Shown: positions 17,042-25,478 of the stretch, piece after piece | Numbering within the stretch: position 1 is the first letter of the stretch | Layout of the letters: every line of letters begins with the position of its first letter | Origin: Rhodospira trueperi | GTDB taxonomy: Bacteria > Pseudomonadota > Alphaproteobacteria > Rhodospirillales > Rhodospirillaceae | Direction of reading: 5' to 3' | Length of the DNA stretch: 64,000 nt | NCBI RefSeq assembly: GCF_900101965.1 | Contig: NZ_FNAP01000006.1 | Span: 62,001 to 126,000, forward strand | Program-made: the position numbers and the translations under genes | The notes under the pieces: generated by a model | Databases searched by the model: none | Told to the model about the DNA's origin: nothing | Seen by the model: only the letters and a program-made list of their open reading frames with translations

Positions 17042-19192
17042 TCACCGCACGATATCGACGAAGGCATGGGACAGATGCATCTGCTCCCCGAACTGCGCCT
17101 TGCGTCGCAACAGGGCCTCCAGGAAGGCCTGGAGCGGTTCGATTTCCGGGCGCAACTCCGTGAACGTCGGCTGGGGCGCCTCGATGGCCAGGATCATGTT
17201 GCGCCCGTAGGGCTCGGTCAGCTCGTAGACCCGCCCGCCGTCGCCGCCCCTGGACCCGATGCTGACCGCCCGTCCGGCGACGGCGGCGGTCTCGGGACGC
17301 GCGGGATTGGGCAGCAGATGGATCACCAGCCCCTTGTCCGAATCGATGAAGACGACGTGCAGGTGACCGCGCGGCTGGCGGGGCACAATCTCCATGCGCA
17401 GATAGTCGCCCGGTCTGTATTCGCCGCCCGCCTGACTGAGGTCGATGCGCGGGCCGTCTGTCTGGTTCCAGATCTCCAGCGTCGCCAGGGTGGCGCACAG
17501 CGGGCGTGGCGCGATCTCCACCGCCGTGCTGTCGATGGCCTCGACGCCCGGTGATTCCGCAATGCGCATGCGTAGGCGGTCGAGATCATTGGCGGATCCG
17601 ACGAACCCGGTCACCCGCGCGGTTCCACCGGCCTCCCGCGCGATCGACAGCGAACTGCACGGAACCTGCTCGGCCAGACGGTTCAAGTCGGGCAGGGGAG
17701 GGCGCACCGCGACCTGGGAGCCCGTGTCCGGCGCGGCGCCCGGATCGGTGCCCGGATCGGTGCCCGTGGAGGGTGACGGCGCGGAGGACGAAGCGGAAGA
17801 CGATGCGGCGGGTGATGCGGCGGGTGATGCGGCGGGCGGTTCGGGCGGATCGGGCTCCGGTCGATCATCCGGGACCGCGGTGGTCGTACTGGCCACCGGC
17901 GCGGTTCCATCGACGTCGTCCGGTGAGCCGCCCGGGAAGGAGGGAATGGCGCCGCTTCCGCCGGCCGGTTGCTCCGGCCCGTCCGTGCCGCCCGGATCCG
18001 GCGCGTCGGACAGGCCCATCATGGCCAGAATCCGCGTGGCCGGCTCCGGCAGGGATCCCGTGCTCCACATCCACCATCCGGCGCCGCCGCCGGCGAGCAG
18101 GACCATCAGCACGAGGACCAGGACCACGATACCACCACCGCTGCCCCGGCCCCGCTGTTTGTTCTGACCGCCCCGGGCCGCCGCGCTCCGGGCGTCCCGC
18201 TCCCGCTGGCGCCGATGGCTGCTGGTTTCGGTCCCCAGGCGGATCTCGGCGCCGACCAGATCGTTGGCCCGGTCCGGGCGGTCGTCCGGCTTGGGTTGCA
18301 GCATCCAGGTCAGTTCGGCCCGCAGTGCCTGGGGCACCTTGCTCAGGTCAGGCACCCGGCGGCGCAGGTCCAGGATTTCGGTCAGGCTGCCGCCGATGTC
18401 CATCAGCTCACCCTGGGCCGCCGTCGCCAGCACGAGGCCGAGACTGTAGATATCCGAGCGGCCATCGACCTGACCGCCGTACTCGCCCATCTGTTCCGGC
18501 GAGGCGTATCGATACTTCCCGGCGAAGCTGCCACCGATCACGGTGGCGACGGCCTCCTGGCGGGCGATGCCGAAATCGATGATGCGAGGCTGATCGACCC
18601 GGCCGTCCTGGAACAAGATGTTGTCGGGCGAGATGTCCCGATGGACGACGCCGCGCTGGTGGACCTCGTCGAGCGCCTTGGCGAGCAGGTCGCGCATCAG
18701 ACGGATCTCGTCCACCGAGAACTCGCGCTTGCCGATCAGATCGCCGAGCGACGGGCCGTCCACATACTCCATGATGATGAACGGATGCTGATTTTCGTCC
18801 AGCAACAGGCCCCGGTAACTGACGATCACCGGGTTCTCGATCGACTCCAGAATACCGGCTTCGCGCCGGAACAGCTCGACGATGTCGGCGTCGCTGGCGA
18901 ACTCCGGCCGGATTTTTTTAATGGCGTAAGGACGGCTGTTGAAGAGGTGCTCGGCACGATACACCTCCCCCATGCCGCCGGCGGCCACGAGGCTCTTGAT
19001 GACATAGGTGTGAGAGATGATGGTCCCGGTGGGAATGGTGCCACCTGATGGCCGGAGGGGAGCGGCCGCGCCGCTCCCGCTCGGTATCGAGACGATCGTT
19101 TCGTCGTCGCCGTCGTCGCCGGCCTCGCCGCGACCCCCCGGCCCGCCTGTCGTGTTCGCCGTCGTCGCCTCCCTCGTCTCGCCGCCGGCCAC
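17042..19192 (-). CDS. Transmembrane Ser/Thr protein kinase with a periplasmic DUF4384-type domain
   Basis: The 716-residue protein has a disordered acidic N-terminus and a PknB-type kinase domain at about residues 60–320. Visible kinase features are the glycine loop AAGGMGEVY, Lys92 in YAIKKI, the HRDISPDN catalytic loop with Asp186, and DFG at 206–208. One membrane helix spans about 354–376. A Pro/Asp/Ser-rich linker leads to a periplasmic part holding a BON-like stretch and a DUF4384-type end ('LHVVFIDSDKGLVIHLLPN'). All key catalytic residues are present. The start is a GTG at 19192 with a poor ribosome site, 39 bp after the caspase gene, so coupling is possible. Kinases of this layout occur beside type VI secretion and caspase genes; its substrates are unknown. 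Confidence 0.92.
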   Translation of the reverse strand: MAGGETREATTANTTGGPGGRGEAGDDGDDETIVSIPSGSGAAAPLRPSGGTIPTGTIISHTYVIKSLVAAGGMGEVYRAEHLFNSRPYAIKKIRPEFASDADIVELFRREAGILESIENPVIVSYRGLLLDENQHPFIIMEYVDGPSLGDLIGKREFSVDEIRLMRDLLAKALDEVHQRGVVHRDISPDNILFQDGRVDQPRIIDFGIARQEAVATVIGGSFAGKYRYASPEQMGEYGGQVDGRSDIYSLGLVLATAAQGELMDIGGSLTEILDLRRRVPDLSKVPQALRAELTWMLQPKPDDRPDRANDLVGAEIRLGTETSSHRRQRERDARSAAARGGQNKQRGRGSGGGIVVLVLVLMVLLAGGGAGWWMWSTGSLPEPATRILAMMGLSDAPDPGGTDGPEQPAGGSGAIPSFPGGSPDDVDGTAPVASTTTAVPDDRPEPDPPEPPAASPAASPAASSSASSSAPSPSTGTDPGTDPGAAPDTGSQVAVRPPLPDLNRLAEQVPCSSLSIAREAGGTARVTGFVGSANDLDRLRMRIAESPGVEAIDSTAVEIAPRPLCATLATLEIWNQTDGPRIDLSQAGGEYRPGDYLRMEIVPRQPRGHLHVVFIDSDKGLVIHLLPNPARPETAAVAGRAVSIGSRGGDGGRVYELTEPYGRNMILAIEAPQPTFTELRPEIEPLQAFLEALLRRKAQFGEQMHLSHAFVDIVR

Positions 19193-19231
19193 GGCTGCCC
19201 GCGATCAGTTTCGCGGACCATGGATACCATA

Positions 19232-21613
19232 TCAGCGCGCGAGCACGAAGTCCGCTCCCTGGCTGATCCCGACCGGCGTCACCATGGTGCGTCCGGAAAT
19301 GCCGCCACGCGTGGCGGCATGGGCGAGCAACTGGTCTTCCAGCTTCTGCACCACCACCGGCACCGCGTCCTCAACATAACTCTTGATCTCCGCCACGGTC
19401 ACCTGTCCATCGCGAGGGGCGCGGTCGGCGCGTTGCGCGCTGCCTCCCTCCCCGAGGCCCTGAAGGAACGCGTAGGTGAACAGCCCGTGCCCCAGGATCT
19501 CATATTCCGGGGCTTCCTGTCCGGCGCGTGTCGCGGTCAGCACATGCACCCCGGTTTCGCGGCTCAGCGAGTCGAGGAAGCGGCGTTGCTCGAACCCATC
19601 GAATTGCGCCAGCGCGGCGCCGGCGCCGCAGGCATCGACGAGAAGAAGCATCTTCTGCGCCGGGATGCGGCGCAACAGGTCGGCCAACTCCCGTGCCGAG
19701 ACGCCCTGGCTGCGCACCCCGGATTCCGTCGCGCTCGAAAGATCGGCGGGCAGGAAATACCAGTCACTGCCCAACGCCTTGCCGTGCCCCGCAAGGTAGA
19801 GAATCAGGACGTCATTGCCGGTCAGGGTCTGCAGGCTTTGCAGATGGGCGCGGATCCCGCCCTTGGTCGCCTGACCGTCGGTCAGGAGGGTCTGGCGCAC
19901 ACCGGCGTAGGGCGTCCGCACGCCGCCCTGGAACAACCGCGACACCGACCGGGCATCGGCGACGGCGAACGTGAGGGGCTGAAGGCCGCTGGCCCGGTAG
20001 GCGTTGACGCCCACCGACGTCAGGTAGAGCTGGCCGCCGGACGTGGCGCCGGCCGCCTGCACCGACGCGGTGGCCGGGTCGCTGGTGATGCCCTGCCAGC
20101 CCGCCGCCACGGCGGACAGGGCATTGGCGCCGGCCGTCGCCGGCACCGCGAACGTCATGGTGCGGCTGACGCCGTCGGACGACTCGCTGATGTCCCCGAC
20201 CACGGCCTCCGGCCGCACGCGCTTGTCGTTGTTGAACAGCCGGATGTCCGGGCGGGTGCTGTCGCTGCGGTTCACGGCGGTCACGGTCACGGTCAGGGTC
20301 TGGCCGGGCGAGACTCCCTGGGACGGCGACACGGACATGGTCACCTCCGGCGGCAGTCGAATTTCTTCACTGATCGAGCCCGCCGGCCGCGTCGACAGGG
20401 TCATGTTCGGCTGCACGGATTTGGTGAGAAGGCCCGGCTCGTAGTGGGTGCTGGCGAGGCGATCAACCGGCAGATCGGCGACCGGTGTGCTCCAGACGAT
20501 GTCCTTGTAGGTGTCGATGGCGCCGTCATAGCGCCCCTCCGGCGAAACCACGACCCAGCCGCCGGCGTTCGAGATCATGCGGGCAAGCTGGCGAAAGCTC
20601 TGGCCGTCCAGCACATGCACGGTGCCGTCGGCGCTGGCCGCCATGATGCGGTCCGGGCCGGAGCGGATGGCCACGTCGTTGATCGGGCCGGGGACCGGGG
20701 ACGGCGCGCTCGTCGCCTGTCCGCCGCGATGACGGGCAAGGCCGCCGGCCTCGTCACCGGAAACCGCGAGCCCACCCGGGGCGGCGGCCACCGCCGTCAC
20801 GCGTGCCGAATGCGGCCGCGACGAAGAGAGCCGCTGTCCACCGGCGGCGTCCCAGATTTCGACGGTTCCGTTGGCGGTTCCCACCACGACGCGACCGTCG
20901 GAGGCCATGGCCAGGGCGCTGACCGTCGCGGCGGGTCGAACGGCGCGGGCAGCGCCGGCCTGACCCAGAACAAGCGAGCCATCAGCGAACGCGGCCGCGA
21001 ACAACGGGCCGTTCGCGCTGGCCACATGGGTGACGGCGCCCGTGCCCCGGTGCAAGGTCTGCATCTGGCCGCTGGCGATGGTCACGCCCAGCACGGTGCC
21101 GTCCGAGCGCCCGATGACCGCCTGACGTCCATCCGGCGAGATGTTGACGGCGCCAACGCCGGACGCCGCCGCCGCCGGCAGGGCGGCGATGGCGCCGCTG
21201 CCCGGCGCCGGGACCAAGCGCGCCTGTCCGCTGGTCGAGCCGACCAGGACGAAGCGGCCGTTGGGGCCGACGTGGATGTCGCGGACGGGACCGACCGCGC
21301 TGGCCGGCAGCCGCTGCGCCTCCGCCCCCTCGCGCAGGTCCCACAGGGCGAGGTCGCCGTTGCCCAGCACGGTGGCGCCGTGCGTCCACTCGGGATTGAT
21401 ATCCAGGCCCCGCACCGGCCCGAGATTGCCGCGCACCTGAAGCGTCGGACGGAAGATGGTGCGGGTTTGGCTCTGGATCGTCCGGCCCAGCGTCCGGGTG
21501 CTGTTGCGCAGAACGCTGGTCTGTGCGTCCGCCGATTCCGGAACGGCCGTTCCGGCTGTTGCCATCAGGATGACGGCAAGGCAGGCAAGCGCGCGCGGCA
21601 TATCCCGTCTCAT
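19232..21613 (-). CDS. Secreted WD40–caspase (C14 metacaspase-like) protein
   Basis: The ATG at 21613 (site GGAGGA) gives 793 residues with a signal peptide ending ...ADAQ near residue 30. Residues about 60–370 are WD40/beta-propeller-like repeats ('NGDLALWDLREG', 'DGTVLGVTIASGQM', 'NGTVEIWDAAGG'). A linker with an Ig-like section follows, then a caspase p20-type domain from about 525. The catalytic pair is visible: His610 in 'YLAGHGKAL' and Cys662 in 'LLVDACGAGAA'. The family cuts after basic residues in other systems; the specificity here is unknown. An exported caspase beside an OmpA protein and a membrane kinase is unusual, since most bacterial caspases are cytoplasmic. Confidence 0.9.
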   Translation of the reverse strand: MRRDMPRALACLAVILMATAGTAVPESADAQTSVLRNSTRTLGRTIQSQTRTIFRPTLQVRGNLGPVRGLDINPEWTHGATVLGNGDLALWDLREGAEAQRLPASAVGPVRDIHVGPNGRFVLVGSTSGQARLVPAPGSGAIAALPAAAASGVGAVNISPDGRQAVIGRSDGTVLGVTIASGQMQTLHRGTGAVTHVASANGPLFAAAFADGSLVLGQAGAARAVRPAATVSALAMASDGRVVVGTANGTVEIWDAAGGQRLSSSRPHSARVTAVAAAPGGLAVSGDEAGGLARHRGGQATSAPSPVPGPINDVAIRSGPDRIMAASADGTVHVLDGQSFRQLARMISNAGGWVVVSPEGRYDGAIDTYKDIVWSTPVADLPVDRLASTHYEPGLLTKSVQPNMTLSTRPAGSISEEIRLPPEVTMSVSPSQGVSPGQTLTVTVTAVNRSDSTRPDIRLFNNDKRVRPEAVVGDISESSDGVSRTMTFAVPATAGANALSAVAAGWQGITSDPATASVQAAGATSGGQLYLTSVGVNAYRASGLQPLTFAVADARSVSRLFQGGVRTPYAGVRQTLLTDGQATKGGIRAHLQSLQTLTGNDVLILYLAGHGKALGSDWYFLPADLSSATESGVRSQGVSARELADLLRRIPAQKMLLLVDACGAGAALAQFDGFEQRRFLDSLSRETGVHVLTATRAGQEAPEYEILGHGLFTYAFLQGLGEGGSAQRADRAPRDGQVTVAEIKSYVEDAVPVVVQKLEDQLLAHAATRGGISGRTMVTPVGISQGADFVLAR

Positions 21614-21723
21614 GGCGAGTCCTCCGGTGTGGCTTGGTACGCGCAATCTTCACGCCCTGCATCCGTCGAACCGCGCGGCTTCAACGCGGCATCGGCGAGA
21701 CAGGGCGTGCCGTTGTGAAGCCG

Positions 21724-22296
21724 TCAGGAATCGAGGTTCACCAGTTCGACGCGCCGGTTCACCGGCGAGTCGGGCATCGCGGGATTCTTCAGCCGCTGCT
21801 CGCCGAAGCCCCGGGCCTGGAGGCGGGAGGATTCGATCCCAAAGTTGTCCATCAGGTAACGCCGCACCGCTTCGGCGCGCTGCTGCGAGAGACTGGCGTT
21901 GTAGGTCTCGGCGCCGGAAGCATCGGTGTGGCCGTAGACGCCGAACCGGTAGGGCTTGAGTTCCTCCGACGTCAGCGCGCGGCCGATCTGATTCAGGATC
22001 GGAAGCGACTGGGACAAGATCTGGGCCGAGTCGAACTCGAACAGGATACTGTCGAACGAGGCCGACAACTGGCTGAGATTCTCTTCCTGCGAGGGTTTTT
22101 CCTCCTCGGTCGTGCGCACCCGCAGTCCCCGGGTCTGCGGCGACAGCATCTGGATGATTTCGTCCGAGTTCATCTCGGCGCCGGACACGTCGGGAACGTC
22201 GATCAGATCGTCGTCGGCCAGCGCGGGAACGGGCCCGGCACCGATCGCGGTTCCCAGACCGATGATCAGGGCCAGGGTCATGGCACGCGGCTTCAT
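21724..22296 (-). CDS. OmpA-family (peptidoglycan-binding) exported protein
   Basis: The ATG at 22296 with an AAAGGAG site gives 190 residues: a signal peptide (MTLALIIGLGTAIGAGPVPALA) and an acidic linker of about 60 residues. An OmpA C-terminal domain follows from about residue 80 ('ILFEFDSAQILSQSLPILNQIG' and 'VYGHTDASGAETYNASLSQQRAEAVRRYL', ending 'NRRVELV'). These domains bind meso-diaminopimelate in peptidoglycan and tether proteins to the wall. The gene lies 110 bp ahead of the caspase gene and 198 bp after hcp on the same strand. In a secretion or stress system it could anchor the assembly to the cell wall. Confidence 0.9.
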   Translation of the reverse strand: MKPRAMTLALIIGLGTAIGAGPVPALADDDLIDVPDVSGAEMNSDEIIQMLSPQTRGLRVRTTEEEKPSQEENLSQLSASFDSILFEFDSAQILSQSLPILNQIGRALTSEELKPYRFGVYGHTDASGAETYNASLSQQRAEAVRRYLMDNFGIESSRLQARGFGEQRLKNPAMPDSPVNRRVELVNLDS

Positions 22297-22494
22297 GGTT
22301 GCACTCCTTTGATCGGGTGTGAGCGCGGACGCCCGCGGGTCGCCGACACGCCGCCAATCCATAGTCCCATAGTGCGGAACAAACGGCCTGTTGTCACCCC
22401 TGGGCACCGTGGGCGGCCGGGGCCGCGCCGACATGGACTCCGACATCATGACGGACAAGGTGGGGCAGGATTGTGACGGATGCCGCCCGGCCCA

Positions 22495-22974
22495 TCACAT
22501 CCCGGCCATCCTGGCCGTCGCCAGATCGTATTCGCCGGTGACCGGCCGCGTCTTACCGGCCTCGTCAACGACGGTGAAGTTGAAGGCGATCTTGGTGAAA
22601 TTGAACGAGATCGTTTCCAGGGGGCGGTCGCCGGTCGATGTCGTCACGTACTTCGTGATCAAGGCATTGGAAAAAACATATTCCACCACGTTCAGGCCCT
22701 GCACCGCCGTCGACAATTGATGCACCTTCAAATCCGCCTGGGACTTGCGGGTGAAGGCCTCCATGAGCAGGGATGCCGAGGCCTCGTCCAAAGTCTTTGA
22801 CAGCGTCAGGTCCCAGACCGTGGTTTCCGAGGCCACCCGGCTCGCGATGGAACCGGTGGGCGTGTTCACCGACCGCTCAAGGCCCCAATCGAAGGCCTGG
22901 ATGTCCATCCAGTCCTTGTGCCTCGCATCAGTCGCGTTGCCCTTCACGTTTCCGTATTTCGCGAAAATCGCCAT
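22495..22974 (-). CDS. hcp: Hcp-family type VI secretion tube / effector protein
   Basis: The 159-residue protein starts at an ATG at 22974 (site GAGGG). It matches Hcp: 'GNVKGNATDARHKDWMDIQAFDWGLE' at the start, the conserved 'SETTVWDLTLSKTLDEAS', and a C-terminal 'ISFNFTKIAFNFTVVDEAGK'. Hcp forms the hexameric inner tube of type VI secretion and can carry effectors. No baseplate, sheath or ClpV gene lies nearby in the window, so this is an orphan Hcp at the head of the ompA–caspase–kinase–hydrolase block. It could serve a T6SS encoded elsewhere. Confidence 0.93.
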   Translation of the reverse strand: MAIFAKYGNVKGNATDARHKDWMDIQAFDWGLERSVNTPTGSIASRVASETTVWDLTLSKTLDEASASLLMEAFTRKSQADLKVHQLSTAVQGLNVVEYVFSNALITKYVTTSTGDRPLETISFNFTKIAFNFTVVDEAGKTRPVTGEYDLATARMAGM

Positions 22975-23014
22975 CGCCTTGTCCCTCTCTCCTCGATATG
23001 GCCCGCGGGCCTGT

Positions 23015-23668
23015 CTAGATCTCGCTGCGGTCCAGAACCCAGTCTTCCCGCGCCGCGTCGGCACACCACTCGACCATCGCCGGCAGGACGTGGACCGCCT
23101 CGACGTAGCCCGCGCACACCTCGTCCAGCGCGACCCCATAGCTGCGGAAGCGGCTGGCCACTGGGGCGAACATGGCGTCGGCGATGGTGAAACGCCCGAA
23201 CAGGAACGGGCCGCCGGCCCGGTGGTTGGCGCGGCAATCCCGCCACAGGGTGGTGATCCGGTCGATGTCGGCCTGGACCTGGGGCGCGATGTCCAGGGGC
23301 GGCCGGTCCCGTCGCGTGTTCATCGGCAGGTCCCGCCGCAGGGCGGCGAATCCGGCGTGCATTTCCGCCGCGACGGATCGGGCCACCGCCCGCGAGGCCT
23401 CGCTGTCGGGCCACAACCCGGCGTCGGGATGGCGTTCGGCGACGTATTCCAGAATGGCGAGCGAATCCCAGACGGTCAGCGCGCCGTGACGCAGCACCGG
23501 AACCATCCCGGCCCCGGAGTGCGACAGGATGCGCGCGCGCGTGTCGTCCTGATCCAGGGGGATGACCTCCTCCCGGAACGGAATGCCGGCCACGCGCAGC
23601 GCCAGCCAGGGCCGCAGCGACCAGGAGGAGTACGTCTTGTTGCCAATGACGAGAACGTAGTCTGACAT
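23015..23668 (-). CDS. Glutathione S-transferase family protein
   Basis: The ATG at 23668 gives 217 residues. The N-terminal thioredoxin-like domain begins 'DYVLVIGNKTYSSWSLRPWLALR', with Ser at the usual activating position (about residues 13–15) and a 'GMVPVLRHG' cis-Pro motif near residue 56. 'VWDSLAILEYVAERHP' is the classic GSH-gamma-Glu site. The C-terminal helical domain starts near 90 ('FTIADAMFAPVASRF' is the N-capping/hydrophobic staple region). GSTs conjugate or reduce electrophiles with glutathione. It is the gene next to hcp on the same strand, 40 bp away, but a functional link is not evident. Confidence 0.9.
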   Translation of the reverse strand: MSDYVLVIGNKTYSSWSLRPWLALRVAGIPFREEVIPLDQDDTRARILSHSGAGMVPVLRHGALTVWDSLAILEYVAERHPDAGLWPDSEASRAVARSVAAEMHAGFAALRRDLPMNTRRDRPPLDIAPQVQADIDRITTLWRDCRANHRAGGPFLFGRFTIADAMFAPVASRFRSYGVALDEVCAGYVEAVHVLPAMVEWCADAAREDWVLDRSEI

Positions 23669-23746
23669 GTGTGTCTGCCTTGAGAAGCTCGGAAGTGGCC
23701 TACAATACCAGGACGGGCGGCGGCGGGCACGCGTCTCGACATCGGG

Positions 23747-23919
23747 CAGGGCAATCGGGTGAACGCCCTGTTGACGACATGCGAAACGTCGTCGGGTGGG
23801 TTCGCGCCGAAGGCGCACCCCGCCGCATCACCGCCACGCGGCGGAGCGCCCGCTTCGCGGGTCGAATCCGCCATGCCATCATAAAAAATGGTGGGGCGTG
23901 CTTTCACCCGATTGCCCTG
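23747..23919. mobile_element. MITE-like element, copy 1 (173 bp)
   Basis: The ends are perfect 17-bp inverted repeats: CAGGGCAATCGGGTGAA at 23747–23763 and its complement at 23903–23919. The flanks are a near-perfect 10-bp direct repeat: CGACATCGGG (23737–23746) and CGACGTCGGG (23920–23929), 9 of 10 matching. The interior is GC-rich and partly self-complementary and encodes nothing, so it is non-autonomous. The ends match those of the copy at 31925–32143. No transposase for it was seen in the window. Confidence 0.88.
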
Positions 23920-24102
23920 CGACGTCGGGTCGCCGGTGTTGCGAATCAGTGACGGCGGAGTATTATCCGCCGGCTGGGCGTTTCCCGTCACCCGTCTTTC
24001 CTGTTAAAGGGGCGTGACGGTGGCGGATCGGCACCGCCTCCGCCGCCGCGCCGCCCCGCCTGTTCGCGCCTCCGTTTCCCGCACGGCTTTCCACGGTTCC
24101 GC

Positions 24103-24399
24103 ATGGCCTCTAAGACCTCCCAGCCCGCCGCCGACGGCAACCCGGATCCCCAGTCCTCGGGTCCCCCGGCGGACATCGCCCGGCTGTCGTTCGAGGACGC
24201 GATGAGGGCCCTTGAGGAGATCGTGCAACAGCTGGAGGCCGGCCGGGTCGATCTGGAGACCGCCGTCGCCGCCTATGAACGGGGGGTGTGGCTGCGCAAG
24301 CACTGTGAGGCCCGGCTGGCCGAAGCCCGGGCCAAGGTCGAGCGCATCGGGGTCGGCGCCGACGGCGCCCCCTCGACCGCACCCCTGGATGTGGAGTAA
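24103..24399 (+). CDS. xseB: Exodeoxyribonuclease VII small subunit
   Basis: This 98-residue protein carries the family core 'LSFEDAMRALEEIVQQLEAGRVDLETAVAAYERGVWLRKHCEARLAEA', with the conserved L-E-x-I-V-x-L-E pattern. XseB forms the outer helical coat of the XseA/XseB complex that degrades single-stranded DNA in either direction. The start is the ATG at 24103; the upstream region is GC-rich with no clear ribosome site. It is followed 77 bp later by ispA, the usual alphaproteobacterial order xseB–ispA–dxs. Confidence 0.95.
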   Translation: MASKTSQPAADGNPDPQSSGPPADIARLSFEDAMRALEEIVQQLEAGRVDLETAVAAYERGVWLRKHCEARLAEARAKVERIGVGADGAPSTAPLDVE

Positions 24400-24476
24400 C
24401 ACTCGCCGCGCGGCCGATCCGAGCGCCGCGTCCCTTTCGTCTTCCGTGATGCCCCCGTACGCTCAAGGATGATCCG

Positions 24477-25421
24477 ATGCCCGATCCCGGGACCCTGACA
24501 GAAGTCGCCAACGACCGCCCCGGCCCCGCCCTGAACGCCGCCATGGCCGAAACCAGCGAGGCCGTCAGTGCCCGCCTGTCCGAGTTGCTGCCCGAGGTGG
24601 ACGCGCCCGAGGGCCGTGTCGCGGCGGCCATGCGGTATTCGGCGCTGGCCGGCGGCAAGCGGTTGCGGCCGTTCCTGGTGGTGCGCTCGGCGGCGCTGTT
24701 CAACGTCTCGCCCCATGCCGCCCTGACCGTCGCGGCGGCGCTGGAGATGATCCACACCTATTCGCTGATTCACGACGATCTGCCGGCGATGGACGACGAC
24801 GACCTGCGGCGCGGCCGTCCCACCTGCCACAGGCAGTTCGACGAGGCCACCGCTATTCTCGCCGGCGACGGCCTGCTGACCCGGGCCTTCGAGGTGCTGG
24901 CCGATCCGGTCAGCCACGCCGATCCGTCGGTGCGCTGCGAACTGGTGCGCGAACTGGCCGAGGCCGCCGGGGCGCACGGCATGGTCGGTGGCCAGATGGT
25001 GGACCTGATGGTCGAGCGCGGAATCGGCTCGCCCGAGATCGACGTCGCCGGCATCACCCGCATGCATCAGATGAAGACCGGCCGCCTGATTCTGTTCGCT
25101 GGCATCGCCGGACCGATCATGGGCAAGGCCTCCAGCCGCATGCGCGCCAGCCTGCACGCCTATGCCCGCGACCTGGGGCTGGCCTTCCAGATCGCCGACG
25201 ATGTGCTGGACGAAACCGGCAGCGCCCAGGACCTGGGCAAGACCCCGGGCAAGGATGCCGCCGCCGGCAAGAGCACCTTCGTCACCCTGCTGGGCCTGGA
25301 GGAGGCGCGCTCCCGCGCCAAGCTGCTCTCCGACCAAGCGGTGGCGCATCTGGACGTGTTCGGCCCCGAGGCCGATCTCCTGCGCGCCGTGGCGCGCTTC
25401 GTGGTGGAACGGGATCGTTGA
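24477..25421 (+). CDS. ispA: Farnesyl/geranyl diphosphate synthase IspA
   Basis: The 314-residue class I prenyltransferase condenses IPP with DMAPP or GPP. The first Asp-rich motif is 'HDDLPAMDDDD' at about residues 98–108 and the second is 'ADDVLDE' near 240. 'GGKRLRPFL' near 58 is the usual diphosphate-binding Arg/Lys patch. It uses the product of Dxs, encoded next, and feeds ubiquinone, hopanoid or carotenoid synthesis. The start at 24477 has an AGGATG-type site. The gap to dxs is 58 bp, so the two are likely co-transcribed. Confidence 0.95.
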   Translation: MPDPGTLTEVANDRPGPALNAAMAETSEAVSARLSELLPEVDAPEGRVAAAMRYSALAGGKRLRPFLVVRSAALFNVSPHAALTVAAALEMIHTYSLIHDDLPAMDDDDLRRGRPTCHRQFDEATAILAGDGLLTRAFEVLADPVSHADPSVRCELVRELAEAAGAHGMVGGQMVDLMVERGIGSPEIDVAGITRMHQMKTGRLILFAGIAGPIMGKASSRMRASLHAYARDLGLAFQIADDVLDETGSAQDLGKTPGKDAAAGKSTFVTLLGLEEARSRAKLLSDQAVAHLDVFGPEADLLRAVARFVVERDR

Positions 25422-25478
25422 GGATCAACGGCGGTTGGTTTCCGCGACCGCCCGAAGACAGACAGAAGGACCAGAGCG

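Noticed and set aside
23700-23991. Small frames translating the MITE, with a recurring VRAEGA(P/T)RRITATRR peptide
   Set aside because: The same peptide recurs because the DNA repeats. There is no start site, and the inverted-repeat structure explains the sequence.
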